Shown here: positions 37,791 to 49,878 of the stretch, one piece after another
Position numbering within the stretch: the first letter of the stretch is position 1
Layout: each line of letters starts with the position of its first letter
Origin: Labia minor
Taxonomy: Eukaryota; Arthropoda; Insecta; Dermaptera; Spongiphoridae
DNA length: 64,000 nt
Direction of reading: 5' to 3'
Assembly (NCBI GenBank): GCA_963082975.1
Contig: OY720346.1
Span: 21,322,720 to 21,386,719 of the forward strand
Translations under genes and position numbers: made by a program
Notes under the pieces: generated by a model
What the model saw: only the letters and a program-made list of their open reading frames with translations
Told to the model about the DNA's origin: nothing
The model's database searches: none

Positions 37791-37882
37791 GTTAAGTAAG
37801 AAATTTTTTTTTGATGTTCAGTTGTTTTTGTTTATAATTCTAAATTACCAAGTGTCGGTTAAGTAAGAAATTTCTTTTTTTT
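37786..37882. repeat. Pair of direct repeats AAGTGTCGGTTAAGTAAG
   Basis: A 24-base word starting AAGTGTCGGTTAAGTAAG occurs at about 37787 and again about 70 bases on, each followed by a T-run. It could be the end of an unidentified DNA transposon inserted twice, or a local duplication at the breakpoint of the neighbouring chimera. Confidence 0.5.
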
Positions 37883-38224
37883 CAGCATAACTAGAATAAC
37901 TAAAATTATATCCATTATACTAGAGTTTCAATCATAATTTTCATATATCCCTTACAATAAAATACATACAATAATAATGTATATTGTATATTTTCGATTC
38001 TGTTTTAAAATTATTTTTAACTAAAGGGTTTTTTATGCGGTTTTTCAATTCTATTAAATAAAATTTTCTCATGAATATTCCCGTACCCCTCTACTATTGT
38101 ACACACGCACCACAGCTTAAGAATCGGTTTATTATTCCTCCGTCTAGTTCTACGAATAAAACATAAATGCTTCCCGTGACCGTAAGAAATCTAGAAAATT
38201 TTTCTTCTAAAAAATATATAGATT

Positions 38225-38365
38225 AATAGTCAGTTGCTCAATGATTTGGAAGGGAATGTATTTGGTTGGACGTAGCTCAGGAAAGGCACAGTTGGAGAAA
38301 TGTGGTTGCTGTGAACTAGAATTTGTGTATAAAATTAGGTAACACCACGTAGACAAATAGATAGC
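38225..38365 (+). pseudogene. LINE family 1, short 3' fragment
   Basis: The reading WLDVAQERHSWRNVVAVN (with V at position 2 or 3 by frame) corresponds to the conserved C-terminal VAQDRDTWRNVVAAAKNF of the family. It is followed by GTAACACCACGTAGACAAAT and a short TAGATAG tail. Confidence 0.65.
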
Positions 38366-39228
38366 TTAGTCATTTCATAATTTATTTTTACTGTAGATAT
38401 TCAATAAATCAATGTTATTATATATAAATATTAATCATTAAATGTCGCTCTAGGTAAAGGCTCATATTTGTATACCATACATTAACGACAATATTAATAT
38501 TCCAATAGACAAGTAAATGAATATGGATTAAAACTTCTATCTAAACAGTTAAATTGTAAATACAATTTCTGGAAAGTTGATTAATTTTTAATTTAAATGT
38601 GGAGAGAATACTACATGGGGAATGGTACATATATGACATAAAAGCCTTCCTTCATTAAAGAGAATCCGATTAGTTCTGTTTTATAAAAATCAAGTAATGG
38701 ATCAATAATAACACTGTAGAATATGTATAATATGTAAAATTGATTAAAATATTCAATTTATTTGAATGAATATTTTTTCTTGATTTATTCATAAGCAAAT
38801 TATCTTTCAAAATTTAGAATGAATTTCTCAATAAAAATCGGTAACAAAAATCGAATCGATTAGATATTATGAGATTAAATATTTGAAGTTTTTACCGTTG
38901 AAATTTTAATTAAAGTTCTCCTGAATAGAAATCAACCATTATTTAATTCATTAAATTATTAGAGAAATAGGTTTAAAAAATGATTATTTTAATTTTTAGA
39001 TTTTTTAGAATATTTTAATACTTACAATAGTGATTTTTCTATTTAAACTTAAACAAATATTAATTTAATAAATAATAATTAAAACCTGTTTTCTTTTCAT
39101 GATATAAAGTTATTATTCTAAATTAATTAAAAATACTTATATTAAAAAGAACCTTTATTAATTAAAATGTTTTAATAAATGGTTATAGGAGGAAGAAACT
39201 GATTGAATAAAGATGCTTGGTGGAATGT

Positions 39229-39686
39229 GTGAGAGCAAGTCAATAAGTTCGTGACTTTTTGAATTTCCCGTTTCGTAAATGAAATGGCAACACTGCTCCG
39301 GTCAGCAGACAACTATAGAAATTTGAACCATCTGGGTCTTTTAGTTTTTGTTTGACATTCATTAATACTAAAATTCCTCGTGATTGGAGAAGAAAATGGA
39401 AAACAGTGAATTTCCATTAAAATCAATTAATTGCTCTCTCATCCGCCCTATTCTCCGGATTTAGCCCCGAGTGACTACAGAAAAAGATTTGACACCAACG
39501 ATGAAATCATCTCACAAACAAATCTATTTTGATGTCCTCGACAAGTCTTATTTTTTGGAAGAGATAAAAAATTGGAGAAACGTTGGACGAAGTAAATAGA
39601 GCTCAAAGGAGAATACTTTGAAAATAAAATAATTTTTTATCCAAAAACCTGTGTTTCCTTCAAAAAGACTTATTGACCTCCCCTCG
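39229..39686 (+). mobile_element. Internally deleted mariner element, about 0.46 kb
   Basis: The ends pair as GTCAATAAGTTCGTGACTTTTTG (left, 39239) against the inverse of CAAAAAGACTTATTGACC (right, 39661-39678), with TA beside the right end. The interior keeps HPPYSPDLAPSDY (about 39440-39478), the third-aspartate motif of mariner transposase. It also keeps a C-terminus reading RRFDEVNRAQRRIL/ELKGEYFE-like sequence before AATAATTTTTT. The N-terminal two thirds of the gene is lost. Confidence 0.8.
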
Positions 39687-39699
39687 TAGTTGTTGCAGA

Positions 39700-39760
39700 C
39701 AATAACTTCCGATTTCCGTGGAGAGAGAGAGAGAGAGAGATGATAGTTTGGGAAGTTATA
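39700..39760. repeat. (GA)n microsatellite
   Basis: A GA run at about 39720-39740. Confidence 0.9.
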
Positions 39761-40130
39761 TAAAATATTTCTTAGATTTTGTTTAAAGTTAAAATTTATA
39801 TTATACTGCTATATATATATATATATATTATCCGAATAAACATTATTAATAAGATTGATTAAGATGTAAAGAGTCTGTAAAAAAATCATTAAAATTATTT
39901 TATTCATTTGCAAAATAAGTTATAAATGTCTCAAGGGAATTATGCCTTTAGAATTCATTAATAGAATCTTAAATATGAGATGACGTGATGAATATAGTTG
40001 TATATAGAAATGAAAATGATTTATGTTATAAAACGAAAATACAATTTGTAAGTTTATTCTATATGAATAAATAGAGGGAAAGTTGATAGTTGATTGATAA
40101 TTTAATTCTCAATGTTATAATGAATTAGAT

Positions 40131-40259
40131 CAGAGGTTCCCAAACTTTTTTGGTATCTTTCCGCGGCTCCCTTAGTCCAGAAAAAGTTTGACCTTTTTTT
40201 TTAGAGACAAAAAATTTCAAGTATTAGGAAATTTTTCGCGGCTCACAGTTTGGGAATCA
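40131..40259. mobile_element. Short hAT-like MITE or deletion remnant
   Basis: The left end CAGAGGTTCCCAAACTTTTT and right end CAGTTTGGGAATCA are inverted over GATTCCCAAAC/GTTTGGGAA. CGCGGCTC occurs near both ends (40163 and 40238). About 130 bp; no target duplication is evident. Confidence 0.6.
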
Positions 40260-40920
40260 TAAGAATATAAGAATTTAATAATTAGATCTATTGGATAATA
40301 TTGTGTAATAATAAATTAACAACAACAAATTAAAAAAGAGAAGTAATTAAATTTTGTGTCAGAAGTTGTTTCTGCAAAAAGTAGAGACGCTAATTATTTT
40401 TACATTCAACCATTTCATGGTTATTAAAATTACATAAGCCCTCGTTTAAAATATGAATAACGTATCAAGGATTCAAATAAAACAAAAATTACAACGAATT
40501 ATTTGTGATTACGTTGGATTAGAGAATAATGAAATTAACTTTTTTATTATTATATTTTTAATTGAAATGATATGTTAATACTATGAACATTTCATATAAA
40601 AATATTATTTTTTTCACGTTGGAAATAATTAATTGCAACACGAAAAAAAAAAGAAATTTATAAAAATCTCGGATGAGTTATGAAAGGCAAGTGACAAGAC
40701 TATTTAGGAATACCAATCGGGAAACGACTAATCGATCGACCAATAGTAGAAAGGACATTTTATAATTAAATCAGATCATTTGGAAGGAAATACGACAATA
40801 TTGGAAATGGAATGTTGTTGGTAAAAGGAGAGGGGCAATTTTGCAACACCTTTGATTTTAAAATGACATTTCTTGGCAGGCAGCACAGACAAAAAACTTA
40901 ATTAATTATTAAACCTTAAA

Positions 40921-41583
40921 TACAGAGTCATCAAAAAAGATGAACGGAATTTCGAAGAGTATTAAAAACCGCAATACAAATGGTAGAATATTTATTTATA
41001 CACCAAAAGAAACAGAAAATCTTAAACATTTTATATATTCTAAAAAGTTTCGATGTATGCTCCCCCCGTCGCATTACAGACATCTAATCAATCTCCCGCC
41101 ACGGGTTTTAAAGCATTCCAGGAGTCACAGTTGCAATGGCTGCGTAAATTTTTCTATAATTTGAAGCGTTTATGAAGAATATTCTGTACAGTTGTTTTAG
41201 CCATACCTAGTTGCATCTTTCTTTATATCAACAGTTTCAGTTTCCTTAAACTGATTAAACCAACGAACAGTAGCTTTGTCGGTAGGTGGATTTTGTCTAT
41301 AAGTCCGCCTAAAATGTGACTGCACTAACACAGGTGATTTAAACTCAGCGTACCACAAAACATACTGCGCTCTCTGTTGTACGGTAGTCATTGCGTCTCT
41401 AAAGTGACTGAACCAGTCGAGCCGCAAGATGGCGACTGCGCATATGCTCACTGACTTCGAGTAAATGCTACTCAAAATATTTATAATGCTACTCAATCTC
41501 TCGTTAATTTCACGTTGATGACGTGTTTATTTATCGAATAGTTGTAAAACAAAATCCTGTCCACGTTTTTTTATGACCTGGAC
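40921..41583 (-). mobile_element. Internally deleted mariner element on the minus strand
   Basis: The ends pair imperfectly: AGAGTCATCAAAAAAGATGA at 40924 against the reverse complement of the right end, AGGTCATAAAAAAACGTGGA (41582 downward). The minus strand carries only the first and last parts of a transposase gene; the catalytic middle is gone. Confidence 0.7.
41040..41451 (-). pseudogene. mariner-family transposase, N- and C-terminal remnants joined
   Basis: The N-terminus reads RAQYVLWYAEFKSPVLVQSH, then RQNPPTDKATVRWFNQFKET (41385-41220). This is the helix-turn-helix region seen in many arthropod mariner-type proteins. The frame then passes over a deletion to C-terminal sequence (about 41165-41040), where a segment resembles the family's final helix and R-T-G-H-I-E pattern. 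No catalytic aspartate region remains. Confidence 0.75.
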
Positions 41584-41589
41584 AATACA

Positions 41590-43784
41590 CATATTGGATG
41601 TCTCTTTCAAGGTCTCAAAAATCCTTTAATTGTGGTAGCGATTATTATAATAAATATTTAACTTAATAATAATCAAGTGGCCAGCAAAAATATAGGATAC
41701 CAATAAAATGTTATTGTAATATTATGTTTTGCGGGTTGCTTATTCTTGCCCTACATAATTGATAACCATTCTGGTTTTTTGACTAATCTTGATGTGTGTG
41801 TGTCATGAAAATATCATGATATTTATCATAATAAAATATAATAGAATAATATAAAAGCAAATAAAATAATATAAAGGTAGATGTTATGATAGAAATTTGA
41901 TGAAGGTGACTCATAATAAACATAGTTAAAGGAATTCATTTTTAATAGTGGAACACAAAAATAAATTTCATTTTAAAAAAAATCAAGCGACGAGGTAATT
42001 AAAATTGGATTCTTTTCCACACTTAAAAAGAAGCCTATCAAAATAACGAAAAGATATGCACTTTGTTTAGTTTATCATTTTCATTTTTCAATTTGGTAAA
42101 ATTTCCAATTATTTGAATAATTTATTAAAAATTAATATAATCATAAAATGTTTTATAACTTTGGGTAATAAACATATCTAATTGTAAAGTTAATGAAGAA
42201 TAATAGTCTAAAATCTAAATTATAATGTCAAAAAGGCATCTCCAATTAATTTTTTCTTTTTAATAATAAAAAATTGTATTCAGTTATGATAACTTTCTGG
42301 TTAATAAATTTAACTACTCGATATTATCAATAAATTATTAAAATTGTTATTTCATTAGCATGACGAAATTTCTTTGAATTACATCATTAAGTGAATACGA
42401 AAATTGGCTTCATTTAAGGAGAATCTTCAAATAAAGCCATAATCAAATATATTGTGGTTGTAAGTAAGACAATATTTAGAATTCTGAAGGTTAATTGAAC
42501 TTTGGATGAAACAAACTTAGTAATTTAATAATAAATTAAATTGGTTCCTGACACAATTTTTTTAAAAATAATAATAATTACTTATCTCTGTAAAATATAT
42601 TTTTTTAATTTAAAAAAAAAGAAAATATACCATAATAATAAGATTGAATATTTTGTAATACAAAAAAGATTATTTACCATGAAATTAAAAAAAGTAAAGA
42701 GTTTATTAGATACAATGGTAAACAACTCTCCTAATGAAAACAGTAAACGTAACAGTAAAATTATATTTTTTATATGAAAAATGTATACACCGGAATTACT
42801 ATTTTCTTTTTCATTTTTTAAAAATCAATTTTATATTTAATAATATTTTTTGTTAATTATATTATGATTGGAAATTTCTTAATTTAAAGAAGTAAAATAA
42901 ATATCTCTTATACTGATTAAAGCAATATAAATAAGCAGAATATTTAGTTTATGAATTTGAAACAATCCTTATGAATATAATAGGGGAGTTAGTTTAGTTT
43001 AACATGAAAAAAAAAATAAACAATTTATTTAAGTGCAAAAATGTTAGCTGAACCAACAGCAAAAGGAACGAAAAAAAAAATACGCGATCGTTTGGTTTTT
43101 AAAAAGGGTCCAGATTCTCCTATCGCTGCCTTTTCAAGATTTAAAAAGAGGCTAAAAAAAGAAAAAAAAAAGAAAAAAAAGAGAGGAAACGAAGGGGCGT
43201 TTTGTTAAGAGTCCGTGGAATGCATCGATTGAAAAGAATCTATGAATGTGATTACCAACCACTGAAATGTCCAATCTTCAGAAATTTCTTTTTCTAAACT
43301 GAATAATGTATTCATTGAAAGTACGTTAAAAATGTAGAAAAGAAATTTGAAAAATGTCAATAAATAAATACAATTGAAAACATTTTATATATATTTATAA
43401 ATATATGTACCTATATATGTTAATTGATTTTATATAAAATCTAAATCTAAATACCTATTCTTTTTAAACTAAACTAAACTAAATTTTAGAAAAATAAATT
43501 TTCAGATGATTCCTATAAGTTTGATTTTTAAAAATAAATATTTGTAAAAAAGAGGGCCTAGAAAAAAATAATATTTTCAGAGAGTGAATTGTAATTATTA
43601 GCCAATTTGTGATACATGAGTTTTTTATCCTATAACACAACAAAAAGGGGTTTACAATAATGTATACATTTGATTGGTTACTCTTGGTCATAAATAGTAT
43701 ACAGTTACATTTTTATTATTAGATTGTCTTATATTATTTACATTATACTTATTTTGAAATAATCTTTATATGACTTACTGACTC
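41590..43784. other. Gene-free AT-rich stretch
   Basis: A-rich runs (43070-43085, 43155-43190) and plain AT-rich DNA. Frames at 42541-42777 and 43479-43691 are low-complexity K/I/N/F openings. Confidence 0.6.
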
Positions 43785-44512
43785 AGGAATTAGGTTACGC
43801 AGACGTCTTAAATATAATAGGAGATTTGGCATTTGGAATTAAAGATAGCGTAGAAAAATTAATCGAAGCTGGATATTAATATTTCTAAGACAAAATATTT
43901 AGTAACAGAGAGGAATAGTATTAACACCCAAAGCCTTAACATACAAAATGTAGAATTCGAAAATGTAGAAAAATTTAAATTCTTAGGATCTGTAATCATG
44001 AAGGATAATAATATTCGAGAAGAATTTAAATCGAGGTTGCAATCGGGAAAAGCCTGTTATCATGCAATAAAGGGGCTTATCGCGTCAAAATTATTATCAA
44101 AGGGGATCAAAATTAAAATATATAAAAAAATCATTTTGCCAATTGTATTATATGGGTGTGAGGCATGGACTATGACCTTGTTAGAGGAGAGTAAATTTAG
44201 AGTGTTTGAGAATAGGATTCCTTGCAGCATTTATGGGCCAAAGAAAAAAAAGGTCACCAGGGAATGGTGCATAACGAAGAATTGCATGACCTCTATGTAT
44301 CAATGGGAGAGGAAAGATTGGCGAAAAAAGTATTGGTGGCGAGACTGAGTGGGAAGACCAAGGAAGCGTTGGGTGAAAAATGTAGGAAGGAAGGTGAGAG
44401 AGATGGGAGAGGGTAGGGATTGAATGGTTGTGGCTCAGAATAGGGATACTTGGAGAAGTGTGGTTGCTGCAGCCAAGAACTTTCGAGTTCCATAGAGCCA
44501 GATATGATATAT
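43785..44512 (+). pseudogene. LINE family 1 3' end, copy E (best preserved)
   Basis: It starts LGYADVLNIIGD (YADD box reads YADV), then NIQNVEFENVEKFKFLGSVI. A 116-codon open piece (43998-44348) reads NNIREEFKSRLQSGKACYHA, IKIKIYKKIILPIVLYGCEA and ESKFRVFENRIPCSIYGPKK. This is the thumb and connection region after the RT active site. A frameshift near 44260 leads to NEELHDLYVSMGEERLAKKV in the overlapping 44222-44416 frame. The 3' end is CTTTCGAGTTCCATAGAGCC and a weak GATA tail. The family's endonuclease and most of the RT are absent, as in 5'-truncated LINE insertions. Confidence 0.9.
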
Positions 44513-44819
44513 AACTTACTGACTAGGAAAAAGTTACTTATATATAAAGAAAAAACTAGTCTATATATTGGTGGGGAATGGCGGGAAATATTTATGGGGG
44601 GAATTGCGATACAATATTTTTTTTTATATTTCATACATTTTTTCTATTTATAATATACACATTAATTATTGGTATGTTGACACTATCTGTTAACTACCAA
44701 CATTTGCTGGGCATTTTGATTCTATCTATTTTATCTATATTTGGAATATAATTTCTATATTTTAACATTTTTATAGATATATTTTTGTTTAAGGAGGGTT
44801 CATAGTTTATTTATTTATA

Positions 44820-45330
44820 ATTTTTGTTACGTTTGATATGATAAATTAATGTAATCCCAATATATTCCTAGATTTAACCTTTTCTGTTTAGGTATATAAA
44901 TGCTTCTGGAGGAATGAAGCCTGTTTCTAGAGTTTTTACTCCAACGGAATTTTCCTAGGCATGCCCGAATACATTTGCTTTCGATTATTCTAATTGCCTC
45001 TATTGTAAAAGCATTTATGGTGAAGAAAATGTTACATCCATATGTGATGATAGGGCAAATGAGGAGAGGGTAACATATTATTTTAATCGTGGGGTTAATG
45101 ATCTTGTTGAAGAATAATGCCTTTGCTTTTGATAATTGATTGACTATATGGCTGTTAAAATATAGATAATTATCCAGGTGTATCCATAGGTATTTTACTA
45201 GGGGTTTCTTTGGAATTTTTACATTATTGAATTTTAGTTAGAATTTTTTTTCAGTTTTTTTTTTGAGGCTCTAATTTCCTTTGTTTATTGTTGATCTAAA
45301 TAAAATGGTTTCTCATTTGTTTGTATTAAT
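44820..45330 (-). pseudogene. Second LINE family (Jockey/I-like), RT C-terminal remnant
   Basis: On the minus strand, from about 45240 down: PLVKYLWIHLDNYLYFNSHI, then NQLSKAKALFFNKIINPTIK, ICPIITYGCNIFF and IRIIESKCIRACLGKFRW. The order (KYLG-HLD, K-LF, P-I-YGC-IW, CLR) is that of Jockey or I-type non-LTR reverse transcriptases after the active site. It is frame-disrupted at the 5' side (polypurine slip near 45240). It is unrelated in detail to LINE family 1, so a second retrotransposon lineage is present. Confidence 0.8.
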
Positions 45331-45339
45331 TTCATTAAC

Positions 45340-46843
45340 TCCCAAGGTACATGACGTCTTAATACTATATCATTTTAACATATTAGGTTTACATTGTAGA
45401 ATAAACCCAAAACATAGGATTCTGAAGCCATATCAAAAGAGATAATTTGACATATTTCTATTTTTAAAATGTAGCCTATTCAAATGGTTCAAGATATTGC
45501 CAAATATTTTATTGGAGTGAATTTACATTTACTCGAAAATAATTTTGAATAGGTTTCATAATTTTAATTTTTTTTTTTCCTAGAGAAAATATAATTCTAA
45601 ACTTTTCAATAAAAAAAATAATTTTATTCATTCTTTAGGTTAAGATATATATAAATGTATAAAAAGAAAATATATTGAAAGAAAGTAAAAAAGTTAAAAG
45701 AGAGATGAAAAAAAATTTAATTTAGAAGTTATTACTTGGTGATTAATTTTGCAATTCCTTTTTTTACGCACTTTTGAACATCAAAGTTCACATATATATA
45801 TATATATATATAAAAGATATGTCAATATCAGTACTCCATATTCTGTATGACCTTCCCTTATGTTATTTTAATATAAAAATGGAAAAATTATGGAGTAAGA
45901 ATGAAGAATAATCTCTAGAATATTACTTAATTATTATTCCTTATTAATGATTATCTCAATATATAATAAATTATACATTAGCATTCAGGATTATACAATA
46001 AATATAATAAATTATTTACCTATAATAATATGTTAATAATACAATTAATTCCAATTAAAAGTAACTAAAACACTTCCCTTTAAGCATACAATTCCTCTTG
46101 TGCTCCACCTTTTTCCTTAAAACTTTACCTATTATTAGGTCGAAAAGTTTATATAATAATAAGAAGAAGAATTTCCATATTAGTTATATCATGACATGCA
46201 ACATTCTAATTAATCTTGTCTTAAAAGTGTAAGAGCTACAGTCTAAGGTCTATAATTTAATAAATATTCATATCATATAATGTAACCGGGTGTGTTCCCC
46301 AATTGAAATAAATCCTTACTTAAAATAATCAAGGTAATTTTTTTTAAAAAATAAAAAAAAAAATCATTATATGAGAATAAATTATCATTTAATATTAAGT
46401 GTTATGTATGAGTAATAGTTTTATATCTTTTTATAGGACAAAAGTAGAATATGTTTTTATTTTTGTTTATTAATGATTATATATACGAGTAAATATACGT
46501 ATAAGATAAAGATCTCAAATAAAATTTTGAAGGGAGGGGGGTGTAATTTTGTAGTGGGGATTTAAGTGCACAAATTACAGCTTAGAAATACTCAGTTGTA
46601 TGATAATTAGTTACTTAAAACTTTAAATGATTTCCAATTAATGTTTTTAACTTTTATTAAAAATATATATTAAAAAAAAAATTAATAAAATTTAGAATAC
46701 TGTTAATTAATTACTATTAATTGTTTTCTGAATACACGATGGGGTGCGATGATATTCGGGGTTGAAAAAGCATTTTACCACTTTGAACGCACACTCCTCT
46801 CTACTCCACTCCATTATTGTAAATAAACTAATTCAAAAAACAA

Positions 46844-46879
<36 letters not shown>

Positions 46880-47172
46880 TGAAACTGCAATAATTCAAAT
46901 GCGTATAACCCCAATTTCCAAGGATCAACCGGTGTTGTGTGAAATGCGTTTCAAAAAAATAAGTTACCACGTCATATCCCCTCTATAATTTCCAAATAAT
47001 TATATAATACACTAAATCTAAACACAAAACAAATAGATGTGTTAGGTAGACATAAAACATTTGGATCATTGTGTGTTCATCATATCGTAGTAATTAAAGT
47101 AATTACATATCTAGATGCCACTATTTCACATTTGAAAATCCACTTTTCATACACAAGTTAACCTGTAACCTT
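45340..47172. other. Gene-free AT-rich stretch with (AAT)n
   Basis: It contains a (TA)n run near 45790-45812 and the (AAT)n run at 46844-46879; otherwise featureless. Confidence 0.6.
46844..46879. repeat. (AAT)n microsatellite
   Basis: About twelve uninterrupted trinucleotide units. Confidence 0.97.
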
Positions 47173-47193
47173 GAAAAACTAATCAAATAAATA

Positions 47194-47354
47194 CATTGGC
47201 GCAAAAAGTCCAAACGCTAAAAGATAAGTTATTAGGGAATGAAATTTAGGCAAAGAATTTGCCTACTTAAACTATTTATTTGATTAGTTTTTCAAATGGT
47301 TTATGTTTACCAAACACAACTCCTTCTAGGTGTTTAGATTTTTTTCCGCCAGTG
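47194..47354. mobile_element. Short MITE with TA flanks
   Basis: The ends are CATTGGCGCAAAAAGTCCAA (left) and the inverse of GATTTTTTTCCGCCAGTG (right), flanked by TA at 47192-47193 and 47355-47356. That pattern fits Tc1/mariner MITEs. A 21-nt segment just outside and including the left TA (47173-47193) recurs inverted inside the element at 47273-47293. Confidence 0.65.
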
Positions 47355-47356
47355 TA

Positions 47357-48591
47357 TTTAAAGCTTTAAAATAATATAAATCAATTTTAAGTAAAAGGAA
47401 AAATCTTAATCAAGTTTGATTTCTTACATTTACTTTTGTTTTAATTTTATTGTAACTTTTTGAAAACGAATAACAACAACAAAAACAACAAGAAAAGAGA
47501 CAATCTAAGACAAAGAACAACTAAAATGGAATGATTCTAATCCAATTTCAATTAAGAAAGATGTTTTATTTTTGCTATCGTTTTATATTTAATTAGATTC
47601 TTAATTTTCTTATTCGCATCTGTTTTTGTTTAAAGGAAAGTTTTTAAGCCAATTGCTGCGGCAGATTTTACTTTTCCTACTCCTTTTTACTTATTTAAAA
47701 TGATATTTTAACCCAGAAGTGGAGGAACAATGTGAAAAGAGAGAAAAATTACAGAAACGACTAATAATTAATTAAAGGGTTAATTTGTTAAAACGGCTTT
47801 CTTAAAGCAAATGGAGCTCCATCTATAAAAACAAGAGGCAAGACAAGAACAAGGGTGACTTCGTCTCTTCTTTGAGATTTTCTTTTCTAAATAATTTTTC
47901 TTAATATAAATAATAATCCGTAGATTGTTAGTAATTTCTATGTACTTACAATTTATTGGATGATTTGTTTACTTTTCAATTTTTTTCAAGCAATCAAGTA
48001 AACGAGTGGTACTCACCTGAAACAAATAAAATGGAATTAAGAATGAAAGGATTTTATTTAATATTGATTAGGCAATCAAGAGTCGAAATGGTAAGCCCGG
48101 TGAGATTTCCCTTGGAGCTGTAGTTTAAATGGTAATCATTATCAACATGTTGAAGCTTTTTAGCTTATGAAATCAATGTATACCACGGGTAAATAATTTT
48201 AATGAGGGATTGTATGAATTATTTAACAAGTGAGATAAACATTTATAAAGAGAATTGGAACAATACAAATTAAAAATGTTAATAAAAATTTACTTATATG
48301 ATTAATAACATTTTTTTTAATCTCTAATTTTGGATCTCATTTATTATTATGATCGTTATGCAGTATATTTTAATATATTGCAATTGTGCATAATTAAATA
48401 AGTAATAATTTAAAATTATGAACATCCTCCCAATGTGATTTGGTTAATATTTAAAAAAGATTCTTTTATTATTAATATAAGTAACTAAAAATCTCTAAAA
48501 ATATAAAAATGTATAGATATATTATAATTTATAATAAATTAATGATTGAGGATAAAAGAGAGCCCTTTTGCTGTTTTTATTAAGATAATTT
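47357..48591. other. Gene-free stretch around recursive splice candidate 2
   Basis: AT-rich, with a slightly richer patch at 47800-47880. Its only notable site is the splice-like motif at 48011-48040. Confidence 0.55.
48011..48070 (-). promoter_or_regulatory. Candidate recursive splice site (ratchet point) 2
   Basis: On the minus strand CCATTTTATTTGTTTCAG is followed directly by GTGAGTACC; the junction is between 48017 and 48016. Branch-point-like CTTAAT and CCTAATC lie about 22 and 53 nt upstream. It has the same strand and the same TTTGTTTCAG-GT core as the site at 10146/10147, about 37.9 kb away. This fits a zero-length exon in a long intron. Inference from sequence only. Confidence 0.5.
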
Positions 48592-48683
48592 AGCAAGATA
48601 ATTTAAATTACGTTATGTAGGTAGCAAGATAATTTAAATTACGTTATGTGGGTAGCAAGATAATTTAAATTACGTTATGTGGT
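48592..48683. repeat. 31-bp minisatellite, three units
   Basis: Units begin AGCAAGATAATTTAAATTAC at 48592, 48623 and 48654. They differ at one base (TGTAGG against TGTGGG). No spacers separate them, so it is a tandem array. Confidence 0.95.
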
Positions 48684-48856
48684 TCATATTTCACACAAGG
48701 TATAAGAAAATAAACTTAAAAGAGACAAAATATAAAATATTAGTTCATATTTTTTTTCGTAAATTATTTGATGTGATTTAGAAACTTATTATTATTATTA
48801 TTATTATAAATTTTAATATTATCTTATCTTATTATACTAGCAAAAATTGTATATAT

Positions 48857-48975
48857 CAGTGCCGCAACTAGGGGGGGTTTTAGGGTATTAACCCCCCCCC
48901 CCCAAGAGAGAAAAAAATTCAAATTTCTATATATTGTGTACAGTGTACAGTACAAATAATGTACTATATTAGGGT
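48857..48975 (+). mobile_element. hAT-like terminus (family with G-run), copy 2
   Basis: It begins CAGTGCCGCAACTAGGGGGG, TTTTAGGGT, C-run, AGAGAGAAAAAAATT, and continues to GTACTATATT. This matches in order the minus-strand copy ending at 23431. It is cut by another hAT-like end at 48970. Confidence 0.65.
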
Positions 48976-48998
48976 GACCAAACGTCCCGTTTTATATG
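48970..48998 (+). mobile_element. hAT-like terminus fragment
   Basis: TAGGGTGACCAAACGTCCCG resembles the common hAT end CAGGGTGACCA-ACGTCCCG. It directly follows the previous fragment. No right end was found; 49000-49870 is AT-rich with nothing else recognised. Confidence 0.5.
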
Positions 48999-49870
48999 TA
49001 AATAAATTTTAACATTTATTTATTTAGGGTTCCCAATCAAGAAATAAAATGAGTATCAATCACAAAAAATAACAGAAATAAATAAAATACATAAAATTAT
49101 TATATATTAGTACTATGATGCTATTTTAATTATATTATTATTATTTTGATGCAAAGCCAAAAATTATGAACAAATCCATATTTTAGAATGTTTCACTTTT
49201 CCAAACCATTTCATTTATATAGGTTGACTATTTATTAATCTGATTCAATTGTATTTTCTAAATAAATAATTTACCCTACCATCCAATATTATTTATATAA
49301 TATAGTATAATTAGTTTTACTTCATAAAACCAATCTTTTTTTTATTTATTTTTTTATGTGATACCCTTTTTTTGTTATCTTGAATTCTAATTAAATATTT
49401 ATTTATTTATTTTATTATTATTGCTATATATATGATTAATTGAAGGTAAAAGAAAAACTATGAAAATATTTCATTCTTTTTTTTTGCTTGCCTATTGAGA
49501 AATAAATCAAGAGAATCTGTGGGAAGAAATATGTGTTGATTTTCTTGGCAGAATTGCCGTAGAAGCTTCCCCCTCCACTTTCACAAGCCCAAGTTACAAG
49601 GATATTAAGATTTAAAGCCGGTTGTTTGAATTTCCCAGGATTTCAAAAGTGAACAACAAGTAAAAGAGAAAAAAAACCGAGAGCCTATATAAGCAACTTA
49701 ACTTACGATGTTTTTTTAGAAAAATAATTCCAAATTCTACCGATTTTGATTAAAATTACCTAAAATATTAAGGCTTAGAAATGGTCGGGATAAATGAGAC
49801 AATTTATTTGTTAACACTTATTTGTATTTATTTATTTATTTATTTTATTCTTGGATATATCAAATACATC

Positions 49871-49878
49871 ATCTTAAG
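49871..49878. repeat. Target-site duplication, left (ATCTTAAG)
   Basis: Identical to 53435-53442 on the other side of the hAT element. Eight bases with T at position 2 and A at position 7, the Ac-type hAT preference. Confidence 0.95.

Noticed and set aside
48592-48683. CRISPR-like array
   Set aside because: The three 31-bp units abut each other with no spacers, and the genome is eukaryotic.
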